DNA from: Cladopsammia gracilis
Lineage: Eukaryota > Cnidaria > Anthozoa > Scleractinia > Dendrophylliidae
Assembly: GCA_022457155.1 (NCBI GenBank)
Contig: JAJGOT010000412.1
Span: 301,001-365,000, forward strand
Direction of reading: 5' to 3'
Length of the DNA: 64,000 bases
Shown: piece after piece, positions 1 to 9,790 of the stretch
How positions within the stretch are numbered: the first letter of the stretch is position 1
Layout: every line of letters begins with the position of its first letter
Program-made: the position numbers and the translations under genes
Notes under the pieces: generated by a model
Database searches by the model: none
The model's input: only the letters and a program-made list of their open reading frames with translations
Told to the model about the DNA's origin: nothing

Positions 1-110
1 CTAAAACAACTATTCACCTCAGTTTAGGTGGGTAGTGGTGGATATTTACCGAGCCGCGAAGCGGTGAATAGTTGTTAATTAGTATATACTAAAACAGTGG
101 ATAGAGTGAT
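1..110. mobile_element. MITE end, partial
   Basis: The window opens inside a short terminal-repeat element. An arm reading ACTATTCACCTCAG near the start is answered by an inverted GGTGAATAGTTGTTA near 71-80. A second, better preserved member of the family lies at 368-480. The left part is cut by the window edge, so the target duplication cannot be read. No coding potential. Confidence 0.5.
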
Positions 111-367
111 TTTCTTTAAACCGTGAAATAGTTACTAAGCTAGTAGGAAAACGTTCATTTAGTTTTTGCTTATTTTGGCTAATTTTGATTAATTAAGTAA
201 AATCGCTCCAACGTTGTTTGCACTCTGATTGGCTACTAAAAATCGGGATAGCAAGTGCTATTCACCTCCAAGCAATTTACGCGCGAAATTTGTAATCGTT
301 GACAGGAATGAGTTAAAAAATGAGATAAAAATCATCATTTTCGTGCTATATAATGTCACTGTTTCAG

Positions 368-480
368 TACCGGTATATACTAAAACATCTATTCACCTCA
401 GCGTCGGTGGCCAGTGGTGGATGCGGCCCGGTTAATATCCACCACTGGCCACCGACACTGAGGTGAATAGTTGTTAACTA
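368..480. mobile_element. Palindromic MITE (CACCTCAGYGTCGGTGG family)
   Basis: This is a nearly perfect hairpin. CACCTCAGCGTCGGTGG continues through CCAGTGGTGGAT, and the same sequence returns inverted (ATCCACCACTGG, CCACCGACACTGAGGTG) after a loop of about 13 bases. It shares its outer motif with the element at 1-110. It is too short to encode anything and is probably mobilised by a transposase from elsewhere. Confidence 0.65.
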
Positions 481-1209
481 GCCAGCAGTGCAGGTGTTTT
501 TAGTGGGCTAGTGGTGAATTTAGTGTGTGGTCTTCATTGGCAAAACGTCGGGAGATGGAGTGAAAGAGGGTGGCATGGCCAGCCTGACTCCCACGCCCCT
601 GGTCGCGTCTTTTGACTCAGCTCAGTCCGCGGTTTAACTCAGTGCTCGTCCCCCACCCCCACAAATAACGTTATGCTTCGAGGATGCATATCAACAGTAA
701 AAATCTGAATTTTATTTAACGTCGTCCAGTTTCTCTCGTACTCTTTTTTGTTTGTATTTTTCAACTTTTTTGTTGATCGTTAGTTGATTTTTCAGCAAAT
801 AATTGGAAAAATCGCTAAATACGAAATTTTGCAAATCCCTAAATTTTAGTTATTCTGTAGCGAGTGAACTCCCTTAGGATTTTATTCACAATCTCGAACT
901 GAAAGATACAACCACCTTGTCCAAAAAAAAGTGCTATTCCACATGTTCAAAAATTTCAGTTTGAATGATCACACCTACAGAATCAAAAGTTAGAACCAAA
1001 AATTTGATTTAAATGTTTCAATGCTGTACGAATGAAAGAGTTAAAATGTAACATACTGTACGCGAAAACAACACAAATAAATTCTATGACTCATCAAAAA
1101 CTTTAATTAAAGCATTCCTCCTCTTACAGAACAGTTCAGGTTAACTCTTATAAATCGAAGGCGTTGACACTACAACTGTTTACTTAATAAATAAACGATC
1201 TGCTGAAAG
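481..1209. other. Intergenic, no gene seen
   Basis: No open frame or RNA gene is supported here. The plus-strand TTTTATT at about 877-883 reads AATAAAA on the minus strand, so it could be the polyadenylation signal of the fibrinogen-domain exon that ends at 1210. That use is inference. Confidence 0.4.
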
Positions 1210-1484
1210 TTAAAAATCCTTTGGTCGTATCTTCATTTCTGATCTCTTCACGGAGTAGTATGGGTGAATCTTTTTCGATTTCGGCCATGCTTCCCAGGTT
1301 ATTCCTTGATCACTGATCTTACCATGGAAATAGACACCATTTAGGTTGGAACTATAGCAACCGTGGTACCACCAAGCACCTTTATAAGTCAAGGCACAGT
1401 GGCGGCTTGACGACTTGTCATTATCGCGATCCTTGGTTGAAAATGGACGACCACGGTGAGGACCAAGGGAATCTCCAGCGGTAC
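1210..1484 (-). CDS. Fibrinogen-related domain (FReD), terminal exon
   Basis: The exon encodes about 91 residues that match the C-terminal half of a fibrinogen-related domain, a secreted lectin-like recognition fold. Visible hallmarks are an AGDSL start, the FSTKDRDND calcium-site stretch, the Cys pair around YKGAWWYHGC, SNLNGVYF, and the closing SEMKIRP. A 3' splice site with a pyrimidine tract (TTTCTTCTCTCAG) precedes the exon, and the frame ends at a stop at 1210-1212, so this is a last exon. The N-terminal half of the domain was not found upstream on the minus strand within reach. The gene may have long TE-filled introns, or this may be a stranded exon. Two coiled-coil-like exon candidates at 2534 and 9575 could belong to such genes. 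Confidence 0.75.
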
Positions 1485-1620
1485 CTGAGAGAAGAAATAT
1501 TAAATAACGAAATACAGCGTGAATTAGTCGATCATAATCATCGTAAGCCACACAACTTCAGCAAGGTTTTTTATCACTGGTCACTCAACTACAATAGAGG
1601 ACTTGTCGGCACTTTGATTT

Positions 1621-1845
1621 CGACACTTACATCAACGCATTGAAGAACACAAGGGGTCGGCAGTCGGAAACCACCTCAGACAGCAACATGATATGGACTT
1701 GAATGACATTGCGCGAAGTTTTAAGATTTTAAAGAAGTGCCAGAACAAATTTGATTGTCTTATTTTTGAAATGCTTTTTATCAAAGAACTCAAGCCAACA
1801 CTGAACAAACAGTGCGAGTCAATCCGCGCTAAGTTATTTGTTTAG
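1621..1845 (+). pseudogene. PLE GIY-YIG endonuclease remnant
   Basis: An open frame from 1621 to a TAG at 1843-1845 reads like the C-terminus of the GIY-YIG endonuclease region of a Penelope-like retroelement. It has a His/Arg-rich HLHQRIEEHK stretch, a GNHLRQQH segment, then KFDCLIFEMLFIKELKP and a NKQCESIRAKLF ending. The reverse transcriptase and the first half of the nuclease are absent, so it is a 5'-truncated, dead copy. It lies opposite to and just upstream of the fibrinogen exon. It belongs to a different PLE group from the 30-51 kb elements, whose ORF stops before any GIY-YIG region. Confidence 0.7.
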
Positions 1846-2450
1846 AAAGTCCTTTAACACTTGGTTTTATTTATTTATTAGTTTAATTGTTTTTATGTAA
1901 TTTTTATCACCTATATTTACATATTTTACCACATTTTAGCGTTCTCTACATTCTTATGTTTTTATACTGTAATATATTTATGCTAATTCTGTATTTTTAC
2001 ATCCACTTGAAAATGTTTTTATCGCTTATTTTTATAGCAAAATCTTTTACTAAAAAACTACTCATTCGAATTTTCAATGTTGTTTTTTAATGTTGATTTA
2101 CAATGTTGATTTTCAGTGTTGTTTTTCAATGTTGATTTTCAATGTTATTTTTCAATGTTTATTTTCAATGTTGTTTTTCGACATTGATTTTCAATGTTTT
2201 TCCGAATTTCGTTTTTTGATGATATTTTCCCAAAGTATTTTTTTATTTTTTATATTATTATTAAAATATCATTATTAAAATATTATTATTATTTAATATT
2301 ATAAATTTATTATTTTTTCTACCTTTTTTCTTATTTTTTTATTTCTTCCTTTATTTTATTGTTATCTTCGCAATAACTTGCATATTTTACTATGATAACG
2401 ATGGGCCACCATACTTAAGCCTTTTTTGTCCCACCTGCAGTAGAACATTA
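1846..2450 (+). repeat. T-rich tract with TTTTCAATGTTGA repeats
   Basis: This very T-rich segment follows the GIY-YIG remnant. At about 2070-2200 it carries tandem copies of a 12-16 base motif close to TTTTCAATGTTGAT. It may be the 3' untranslated tail of the dead PLE, which is inference from position. No coding sequence is supported. Confidence 0.45.
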
Positions 2451-2533
2451 TCCGTGTAAATGGCTAAAATTATGCGGTCCGTACCACTTTTTTGACGAGT
2501 CCGTACCCGATTTTTCTGCCGTGTAAACGGCCT

Positions 2534-2761
2534 TTATTCCACAAGTTGCTGTTTCACTTCAGAAAACAGACCAGTTCCATGTGAATCGCCGGTTTTGTTT
2601 CCTCGGTTCAGTGTTACGATTTCTTTGATTTCCGCCAGTTGTTGCGAGATGACATGCCACGAAAGATGAAAGCCATTCATTGTGGTAGATAAACTATGTT
2701 TTAGAATATCGGAATTTAAATTTCCGGCGTTATCTTTGCGGTAGTAAATTCTGTTATGCAA
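2534..2761 (-). CDS. Possible coiled-coil exon, unrecognised protein
   Basis: This 75-residue frame contains ISQQLAEIKEIVTL, a short heptad-like stretch, then a polar tail with SHGTGLF. Its DNA is visibly related to the segment at 9575-9772 (QQLAEMRQEI and a shared TTCACATG region), so both may be copies of one exon. Coiled-coil exons upstream of fibrinogen domains are common, and the FReD exon lies downstream on the same strand. That link is inference. It could also be a repeat-borne fragment. Confidence 0.3.
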   Translation of the reverse strand: MHNRIYYRKDNAGNLNSDILKHSLSTTMNGFHLSWHVISQQLAEIKEIVTLNRGNKTGDSHGTGLFSEVKQQLVE

Positions 2762-3108
2762 GGAATGTACAGTTTATCAGTGTGATCCATAAATCCAGAG
2801 CGTTAGTTTCTTTTAGCGAGCGTTTGCCATACAAGCTGCTGTTATTTTAGCTACCCTCCCTCCCCCTGGAGGGCTTTGCACGGTTTTATAAAGCCGTAAC
2901 GCGAGATATGAAAAGTTAATGAAATTATAGAGTGAATTGCACCAAATAAAAACTTGTACATTTGCACAAAATTATGAACTTTAGTTACATTTGTAGCTAA
3001 ATCAGCAAAACAATGACGTCTCTTGCATAATTAACCTAATGGCAATGATTCAGGTAATTCGGGTAATATTCAATCTCCAGACTCGAACAACTCGCAGAGT
3101 TTAAAGCG

Positions 3109-3680
3109 GAGCAAATCGATGCTTTAAATACAGCTTTGACTGAGACAAATTTTCAAATTTACAGAGCTTTTATTGAAGCTTAAACCGGCTCTCTCTGCTA
3201 AACTTGGATTTACATATAATTTTCCGTGACATACTCCTGCAACGACAAACACAAATAGCTGGGCCCAGCGTGATAAGAAAAAAAAAATTGCAGGAAAGAC
3301 ATTAACGGTCAACATACCGTTTCAGATCCTATTACTTCAAAGAGTGAAAGAGAGAAAAACAAAAAATGTTGAACCCTCTCTGTTTAAATCAACATGAAAA
3401 CAACCCACTATTCCCAAAAGCAAAACTAAGTAAAGGACGTTATAAAAGGTCAACAACAAAATCACAGGGAAACATTACAGACAGACCACAGTTGACCTCT
3501 TCCGTTGCATGCGGATTTTTAAAGGTTTTTTTTTTTTTTTTCAATTTCACAGATTTCAGTCACACTAAAATCCTCCAAAACCAAGAAAATGTATATCCGT
3601 TTAAAACATATATAGGTGGGAAACGGCATTTAAAAGCATGAGGTAAAAGTCGTACAGGCCAACCACCTCCATTTTACATG
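3109..3680 (+). mobile_element. Decayed single copy of the 1142-bp PLE-related unit
   Basis: On the plus strand this segment matches the minus strand of the tandem unit at 33-44 kb, in order: a TTTGACTGAGACAAA block, CTCTCTCTGCT, AGCTGGGCCCAGCGTGA, GCAGGAAAGACATT, CACTAAAATCCTCC, AAAACATATA, CATGAGGTAA, and a 3' end reading CAGGCC then CCACCTCCATTTTACA. The promoter and hammerhead part are missing, so the copy is 5'-truncated and diverged. A poly-T run of about 17 interrupts it near 3527. It shows that the unit family existed long before the recent array. Confidence 0.7.
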
Positions 3681-3798
3681 AGATATACTCGTTAGAAGAA
3701 AATATATTAAAAAGGTTTTCAAATGTTTCCTACTGGTTTAGATTGTGCGGTCTGTCAGCCCTTGCTTTTTCCTACTGTGACTTTTTCCAGACAGAGCC

Positions 3799-4203
3799 CT
3801 ATTCTACCCGTGTTTTGAACCTTTCTAGCCTATTCTGTCGATCCACTTTGCCAATAACCTCAGCAGAATTAGAGGTTTTCTTCTGCAAGAGTTTCTTTCG
3901 CATGACGTCCTTGACATTCGAGATTGTAGTTGCAGAATCCCCATCATCGCCTTCGCATTCGGCGCTTGAGCTGGCGAAATCCACTCCACGCTGAAGACCG
4001 AAATCCAATGATCTAGCACTTTTTCTACGCTGGACATCAGAAAGATCCGATTCATCCACAGAACGTTCCATTATCGATACTTTTCGCAGAGCTTTCATGG
4101 GAATAGATGACAGTGAAACATCATACAGAGCCACTAATAAAAATAATGTATAAGTTCGCTTGTAAAAAGAACTACTATATCCCATCGCTTCATGCTTAAC
4201 CAA
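3799..4203 (-). CDS. Hypothetical protein or exon
   Basis: A 134-residue frame that I do not recognise. From about residue 24 it is polar and charged, with acidic and basic clusters (DESDLSDVQRRKSARSLD, ECEGDDGDS), looks unstructured, and ends RLERFKTRVE. The first 35 residues hold a hydrophobic stretch, TLFLLVALY. A possible 3' splice site (TTTTTATTAG) sits just before codons VALYDV, so the true exon may start near 4133 and the hydrophobic stretch may be intron. Composition favours real coding over chance, but no family or partner exon was found. Confidence 0.35.
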   Translation of the reverse strand: MVKHEAMGYSSSFYKRTYTLFLLVALYDVSLSSIPMKALRKVSIMERSVDESDLSDVQRRKSARSLDFGLQRGVDFASSSAECEGDDGDSATTISNVKDVMRKKLLQKKTSNSAEVIGKVDRQNRLERFKTRVE

Positions 4204-5149
4204 ATTATTGATTAACTTTCATTTATTGATACCCAGATCCCATCGGCTGTAAAATCGGGAAAATGGATACACGGTAAAAGGAAAACAGTCGAAGGACGGG
4301 CTCTTCGTTCCCCCTACGTCGGCCATTTTTTTTTCTCGCGGTTCGCGGTTACATGCGAGGCTGAACGGAAACGTGATTCTTTTCAAGGAAAAAAGCCGTT
4401 CTAAAAATAAATCTACTCGGGAAAGGGTTGACTCAAGAAATTAGTAGAGATAGAGGCTCATATTGATGGTCTCCTGGCGGAGCGAATATATTCTCGCTCA
4501 TATGAAAACCCAAACTTTCCCGTGGGATTTAACTTCCTCAAACCGTCTGCATTCATTTTAAACTCAAACCGCGTTTCGCAACAACACACATTTGATCCAC
4601 AATATACCCTACTAATGGAAACACTGATAGCTTTACGACAAATGATTGACAAGAAAAACACAAATTTATTGAGCCTTTAAAGATCAATTAACCCGTCTCG
4701 CACAAAATTTGTAGAGTCGCGACAAACCAACCGCATGTGTAAAGCGTTGATGATGACAGAAAATTTGTCTAAATAAACGGTTTTTTCGCTAGTGCGGAAA
4801 GGCCCCAATTCTTTACAATAATAAACGTGACACGTCCACTTAAAAACACATTTGAAAGTTTGATCGGTAACGTGATATATGAAAAGTTAATAAAATCATG
4901 ACATGCCAATACCCTAGGGAAATTAACAATAGGACCAGGGGTACTCCCCAAAAATTTTAGTGGCGGTGTGCGACGCCTTTCATGAAATCCTAACCGGTAT
5001 TACCAACCATATCCTTAACGCCGTTATATAGCTTGTATAAAGAACTAACCCCCCGGATTCTACATCTATATATACTCATACCTATATCTTGTTTGCGCAT
5101 GCGCGCATTAACGAGATAAAAATGGCGGTCAAGAACTACGAAGGAATGG
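4204..5149. other. Intergenic, no gene seen
   Basis: No supported gene. Frames of about 60 residues occur but have no recognisable content. GC-richer patches near 4300-4380 (TCGCGGTTCGCGG) are not explained. Confidence 0.4.
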
Positions 5150-5335
5150 CCCTTATCGTAGATGAGTACGCCAGGCATACATATCAGCGGTTTCTCGCTT
5201 TCTTGACCCTATAGTCTCGTTTTGATGTTTACGCTCATCGTCGTCAGAGGTTCTCGTAAACATCAAAACGAGACTAAAAGGTCAAGAAAGCGAGAAACCG
5301 CTGATATGTTGGCGTGGCGTACTCATCTACGATAA
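5150..5335. repeat. Long inverted repeat (hairpin)
   Basis: Arms of about 75 bases face each other. GCCCTTATCGTAGATGAGTA on the left returns inverted as TACTCATCTACGATAAGGGC at the right end. Inside it, CAGCGGTTTCTCGCTTTCTT and GTCTCGTTTTGATGTTTACG are mirrored too. The loop is about 25 bases. It has the size and shape of a palindromic MITE, with no coding content. Confidence 0.65.
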
Positions 5336-5436
5336 GGGCTATTCTCCCAGGTAACCACGCGTTCCAAACTCATCACCAGTTCTTCTGCGAAGAACAAAAT
5401 ATATGATTAGTCCCCAGAGGGTGGTAAAGGGGGGGT

Positions 5437-5885
5437 CTGGATCACGTTTCACGAAAAGTAAAATTGTCCTTTCACGTTTCACGGAAAATAAAATGGCCAT
5501 TTCACGGGGAAAAAAAACATTCCTTACTTTTTGCTTATTAAATTACATCCAAAGTACAGCTTTGTTTGTTGTCTTCACCGACCGTCCACTCCTCGTTCTT
5601 CCTGATGTAAAAAGAAAGCTGAGTTCTTTGTTTTGCTGATGTTGTGACGATCACCAGCGTAGTTAAACGCTTACTGGATAATTTTTTGGGAGGAAGAAAG
5701 AATCACGGTTTACAGTAGCATTTCACGAGAAAAAAACAACAGTCATTTTGCGGTGCTCATGAAAAAAAGTCGATTCACGGTTTACGAGTGTGTAACCAAA
5801 TCACGTTTCACGAGGAAAAAAAATGGCCATTTCACAATTCACGGGGGAAAAAAGGCCTTTCACGGATCACGAAAAAACCCTTTAC
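5437..5885 (+). repeat. Degenerate TTTCACG minisatellite, two blocks
   Basis: Blocks at about 5437-5515 and 5700-5885 consist of imperfect repeats of a motif near TTTCACGTTTCACGAAAAA with an AAAATGGCCAT spacer. The block between them (5516-5699) is unrelated. Confidence 0.55.
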
Positions 5886-6324
5886 CACCCTCTCCCCAGG
5901 GCCCGAGAAATGAGAGAAATTGTTATCGTCGTCGGAAAGGCCTTTTTTCCTCTTAAACATTAATTTTTTTTTTCAAAAGTTAGGAAATCAATTTTCCCTT
6001 GTTCCCGATTATAACTCAACAGTCCCCTTGTTCTCTAAAAGTTATTTTAAGATATCCCTTAATTCCCTGAAAGTAAATGGCCATGTTTCCTTGTTCCCTA
6101 AGACCCATGGGAGGCCCTCAACACTCACTTCGTCTCAGGCGAGATGCCTTTCGCCCCTAGATCCCGGGCCGGGGGTTAAACTAGCTATGTAAACTTTTTT
6201 TTTCATCCAGGGACGAAACTCATCCCGGAATGAAACTGCCGGGACTCCAACTCATTTTCCTAATAACGTGAGGTGGTTTCGAGTTCTTCTGGAAACATAA
6301 ATGCTAATCAGTACAAAAGGGAAT
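5886..6324. other. Intergenic, no gene seen
   Basis: This is the spacer downstream of the BTB gene. No promoter, RNA or repeat is clear. No canonical AATAAA for the BTB gene was seen close to its stop. Confidence 0.35.
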
Positions 6325-7722
6325 CTAGTCCATTGAAAACACAAATTCAGAAAATTGACCTCGTTCAACATAGGTCGGTTCAGTAAAAGCCGCAAACGAA
6401 AATTTCACCCCAGAATGCGCTACACAGGCCTGGCCACTCTCACCATACCAGGAAGGAGGACCAGTTATTTGAGCATTAAATAAATACAGAGTATTTGCTA
6501 CTAAGGCAATTGGAGGATTAAATACAATTTCTTCCCCATAGTAATCTCCAACTTCACTACGCACGACCTTGGAATAAAGTTCGCTAGTTACATTTGCGAC
6601 TCGAATGCCGCTGTAGTAAACCTTTACCGTCAGGATGACTGAATATTTACTGTTTTCGCTACCAAAAAGACGTACTGCATGCAGCTTTACGTTCTTATCT
6701 ACACTAAGTAATATATTTTCTGGATACTTGGAATAACTACTCCACCCATTTTTTAGTGATCTAAACCTAGAAATTATCTTTAGGCACCCACTTCTTTTCG
6801 TTTCAGAAAATTCCACTGGAACACTCAACACAGAGTTGAAATACTTTATCACGTGGTACGCTTCTTTGTGGTTAAGTATTTCTGAATCGAGGACGATATC
6901 GGCAAACTCATTTTGTTCCATCACCGGGAAACGAATTCCCTTGACGATGCGATCTCCAAGGATCCTTCTTTTCACAGAGCCTTCAGCTACCAGGCCTTGC
7001 TTTTCACATTCGTTTATAGCCCAGCAATCTAAAGCTTTGAATAATCCAACCTCTTTGATATTCAGCGAATCTTTCTCAACCAATTCCTCAAGTACTGACC
7101 TCTCGATTGTCACGAAACCATCCGATTTCACAGCTTCTTCTGTTTCTTTCTCGATTACTTTCCAGCAGTGATCCAACAGATCTTTCTCCTCGTATTTCTG
7201 AGCGTTCGGCAAGACGTGAAACACGTTTGACGCGTCCAAGTTCTCTTGGAGGTAAACGGAGCATTTGTCGACCAAAGAAGGCAGCATGTACTTCTTCGCT
7301 AAATACAGCAACTGCATCACATTGTCCGGGCTCAAGTTGGCTTCGTCGCTGTAAATGAAACGAAACAACTCCAACATGCTCTCGAACTCGCAGTCAGAGA
7401 TTTGAACAGAATCCTTCGTCTCCGCCAGTTCACCGTAAAACATGGCATGAAACACTGGACTACTGATCGCTAACACGAACTTATGAGCTGGAATCGTCTT
7501 GCTTTCACTTCCGCCTTGCTGGGAATCTCGAACGACGAACTTCACATCGCTCAAGAGTTCTTGATTGAAAATGGCCTCGCATCTTTCTCTGATAGTACTC
7601 CGGGCTGTTGTTTGCCAAAAATCTTCCCTTGTTGCTGTTGTTGCATCGACAGACATGCCTGATACGACTGTGTGGTTAACTTTTCGCTCGCTTCGATAAG
7701 AGTCACGCAATGAGTCACACAT
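6325..7722 (-). CDS. BTB-BACK-PHR protein (BTBD6/BTBD3-like)
   Basis: This is a single-exon gene of up to 465 residues with the layout of BTBD3/6-type Cullin-3 substrate adaptors. A BTB/POZ domain lies at about residues 56-155 (LLSDVKFVV, IPAHKFVLAISSPVFHAMFYG), a BACK domain at about 165-265, and a C-terminal PHR-type beta-sandwich at about 315-462 (a RSLKNGWSSY region, then alternating strands to the stop). In this family the BTB domain binds Cul3 and dimerises, while PHR engages partners. The upstream frame has Met1, but Met23 (at 7656), just before SVDATTATREDF, fits the usual short N-terminus of the family better. No introns or frame breaks are seen. Full length argues for a working gene, probably one of an intronless lineage-specific set. 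Confidence 0.9.
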   Translation of the reverse strand: MCDSLRDSYRSERKVNHTVVSGMSVDATTATREDFWQTTARSTIRERCEAIFNQELLSDVKFVVRDSQQGGSESKTIPAHKFVLAISSPVFHAMFYGELAETKDSVQISDCEFESMLELFRFIYSDEANLSPDNVMQLLYLAKKYMLPSLVDKCSVYLQENLDASNVFHVLPNAQKYEEKDLLDHCWKVIEKETEEAVKSDGFVTIERSVLEELVEKDSLNIKEVGLFKALDCWAINECEKQGLVAEGSVKRRILGDRIVKGIRFPVMEQNEFADIVLDSEILNHKEAYHVIKYFNSVLSVPVEFSETKRSGCLKIISRFRSLKNGWSSYSKYPENILLSVDKNVKLHAVRLFGSENSKYSVILTVKVYYSGIRVANVTSELYSKVVRSEVGDYYGEEIVFNPPIALVANTLYLFNAQITGPPSWYGESGQACVAHSGVKFSFAAFTEPTYVERGQFSEFVFSMD

Positions 7723-7932
7723 GTATTGCCATATCGCAGGCTCAGTTTGGGCCCAGTGTCTTCGCCAAATGAACTTGAAATTTTAACAGCAATCGACATT
7801 GTTTTATCGGGTGTTGTGAATTATTTTCAAAAAAGTAGGCGTAAAGTTCGATTGGCTTCTGTTATTAAGCCAAAAGCAGACTTCTCTTGTGAAATCACAA
7901 CGCTGGGACAAAAATCATGAATCAGTTATAGA

Positions 7933-8669
7933 TTAAGGTTACAGTGTACCTTCAGATCGAAAATTTATCGAAATTTTTTTTTTTTTGGCGTCAAAATAAA
8001 GTTTATAGAATGAACTTTCATCCAAAAAAAAAATATATCGAAAAATAGTAAAAATTGACGGAGAAATGACAGCATAACTTTTGTGGGCGGAGTTTGTTTA
8101 TAAGGCGATATGTTTTTTTAAGCGCTGTTTTCTCAAAGTTAATTTTTCGCTTGTTGGGGACACTTCAAAGAGCTACAACTCAAAGGGAATTTGTTCGATT
8201 TTCCTCAAATTTGGACAGAAGATAGGCTAACATATAAACAACAAAAACGAATCGAGTCGGCGAATTTCTTATTTCCGAAAACTTTTTCGTCAAGAGCCAT
8301 TTCCGTGCGATCATTCCAATTTTTTTTCTCCCCTTTTCGAAAATATTCTGTAACTTTTCACTGCAATTGAATATGGGAAATCGCCGACACGTTTTTTTAG
8401 CGCTTCGTGTTCGGAAACCCGAGAATAAATCAAATTAGCAAAATAAAATAATCGCTTTGAGTTTTAGCGTTCTAAAGCTGATTCGGACGTTCGAATTTAG
8501 ACGTCGTAAAAAAATCGACAATTCATTTTATTACCAAATGGTTTCCATGTTTAGATAGTCAGCTCTATAAGCTTTAATTTGATATCTGGGTTTAGGTATG
8601 TTAAGTGTAATCTTAAGACACTAGAGCTGTTATACTGGAGACACCCCCGAAGGTACACTGTAACCTTAA
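7933..8669. mobile_element. MITE with TTAA ends
   Basis: The left end reads TTAAGGTTACAGTGTACCTTC and the right end is its inverse, GAAGGTACACTGTAACCTTAA, each bounded by TTAA. This fits the TTAA target preference of the piggyBac or Kolobok superfamilies. The 737-bp interior has no long frame, so it is non-autonomous. Confidence 0.75.
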
Positions 8670-9574
8670 GTCAATCAGAGCTTTGGGGCCAAAACGTTCA
8701 ACCTATAAGCCCAAGTGAGGAGCATTTATTTGACTAACGAAAATGTTTGTGGAAATCAAACATCTAATGAATAACGACAGAAAAATCCCCGAATGCCGAT
8801 TTAATCACATGCACTCGCGGAGATTTAATTGAACTCTGTCCGATCTATGGTTATAGTACAAGTGCAACTGAAGACAGTTTGACGGTGTTCAAGTTACAAT
8901 ACAAGTCAAACATTAAGAGAGACACGTCGGGCAAATACCAGGGTCACCCAACGAATCTGTTCCTCACTTTGTTCCCCAGCGGAATTCTTGCTGGCTGGCA
9001 AAATATTATGTATATATATATTTTTTTAATTGCCATTTTTGCGCTGGTTGACTTGAGAAAGGATTCGCAAGAATAAATGTGTTGGCTAACTTGAGAAGAT
9101 TGAAAAGAGACTGATTATGTATGGGTTTTGTGAGGAGAAGTTTGATGTTGGTCACTTTGGGGCTTAAAAGAGTTCAGCTTCGTAGTAACAAATTTAAGCA
9201 GTACTTAGAGACAACCGAACAGGTTTAAGTTCGAGACGGCAGTACATGTACAAAACAATAAACGAAGAAGCTTCAGATAGTTTTCCATTAATGTTTCGAA
9301 GCCCCTTTTGGTAACGTATTATTATTGTTTTTTTTTTTTAATTATTTGTTCAGTTTTTTTAATTGCTGGCGGGGGGGGGGGGGGGGGGGGGGTTGCTGGC
9401 TGGGAATTCCTCTATGTCAGTGTTATGCTGGGAAAAAGGAACAGATATATTTTTACCAGCAACCTAGAAGAACACCTGGAAAGGCTTTTATATCCGTTTA
9501 CTTTAATATATTTGACTAAAATAATGCACTTCACCAAAGATTGTTCGTTGGGTGCCCCTGTTGTTGTTGTTGTT
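8670..9574. other. Intergenic with poly-T and a 22-base G run
   Basis: No gene is supported. A (T)n run near 9329-9358 and an uninterrupted G run at about 9371-9392 are the only marked features. Frames crossing the G run encode poly-Gly and are artefacts of it. Confidence 0.5.
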
Positions 9575-9790
9575 TCACATCAAATAGCAGTCCACTTTCA
9601 TGTGAACTGCCCGTTCGGTTTCCTTTTTCAGGGCAGCTCTTATTTCTTGTCTCATTTCAGCTAATTGTTGTTCGATTTTCTTGGGGTTTGATCCGGCATG
9701 GAAGTTATTATTCACAATGCATTTAGCTTTGTTCGTCTCGTTGTCAGCGTTGTCACTTTTTGTGGGTTTCACCGAGGAGTTTGCATTGTC
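9575..9790 (-). CDS. Possible coiled-coil exon, paralogue of the 2.5-kb segment
   Basis: A strong 3' splice site (CTTTTTTTGCAG, then CGACAATGCA) opens an exon-like frame of about 71 residues ending in a TGA. It contains an Asn/Lys-rich start and then KKIEQQLAEMRQEIRAALKK, a short coiled-coil heptad pattern. The DNA resembles 2534-2761 through the coil and beyond, which suggests duplicated exons of a FReD-type or other secreted gene. The frame has no methionine start. Partner exons were not identified. Confidence 0.35.
   Translation of the reverse strand, partial: DNANSSVKPTKSDNADNETNKAKCIVNNNFHAGSNPKKIEQQLAEMRQEIRAALKKETERAVHMKVDCYLM

Noticed and set aside
9308..9664. Poly-Gly and Phe-rich frame at 9.3-9.66 kb
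   Set aside because: It spans a poly-T and a 22-base G run; there is no domain or splice support.
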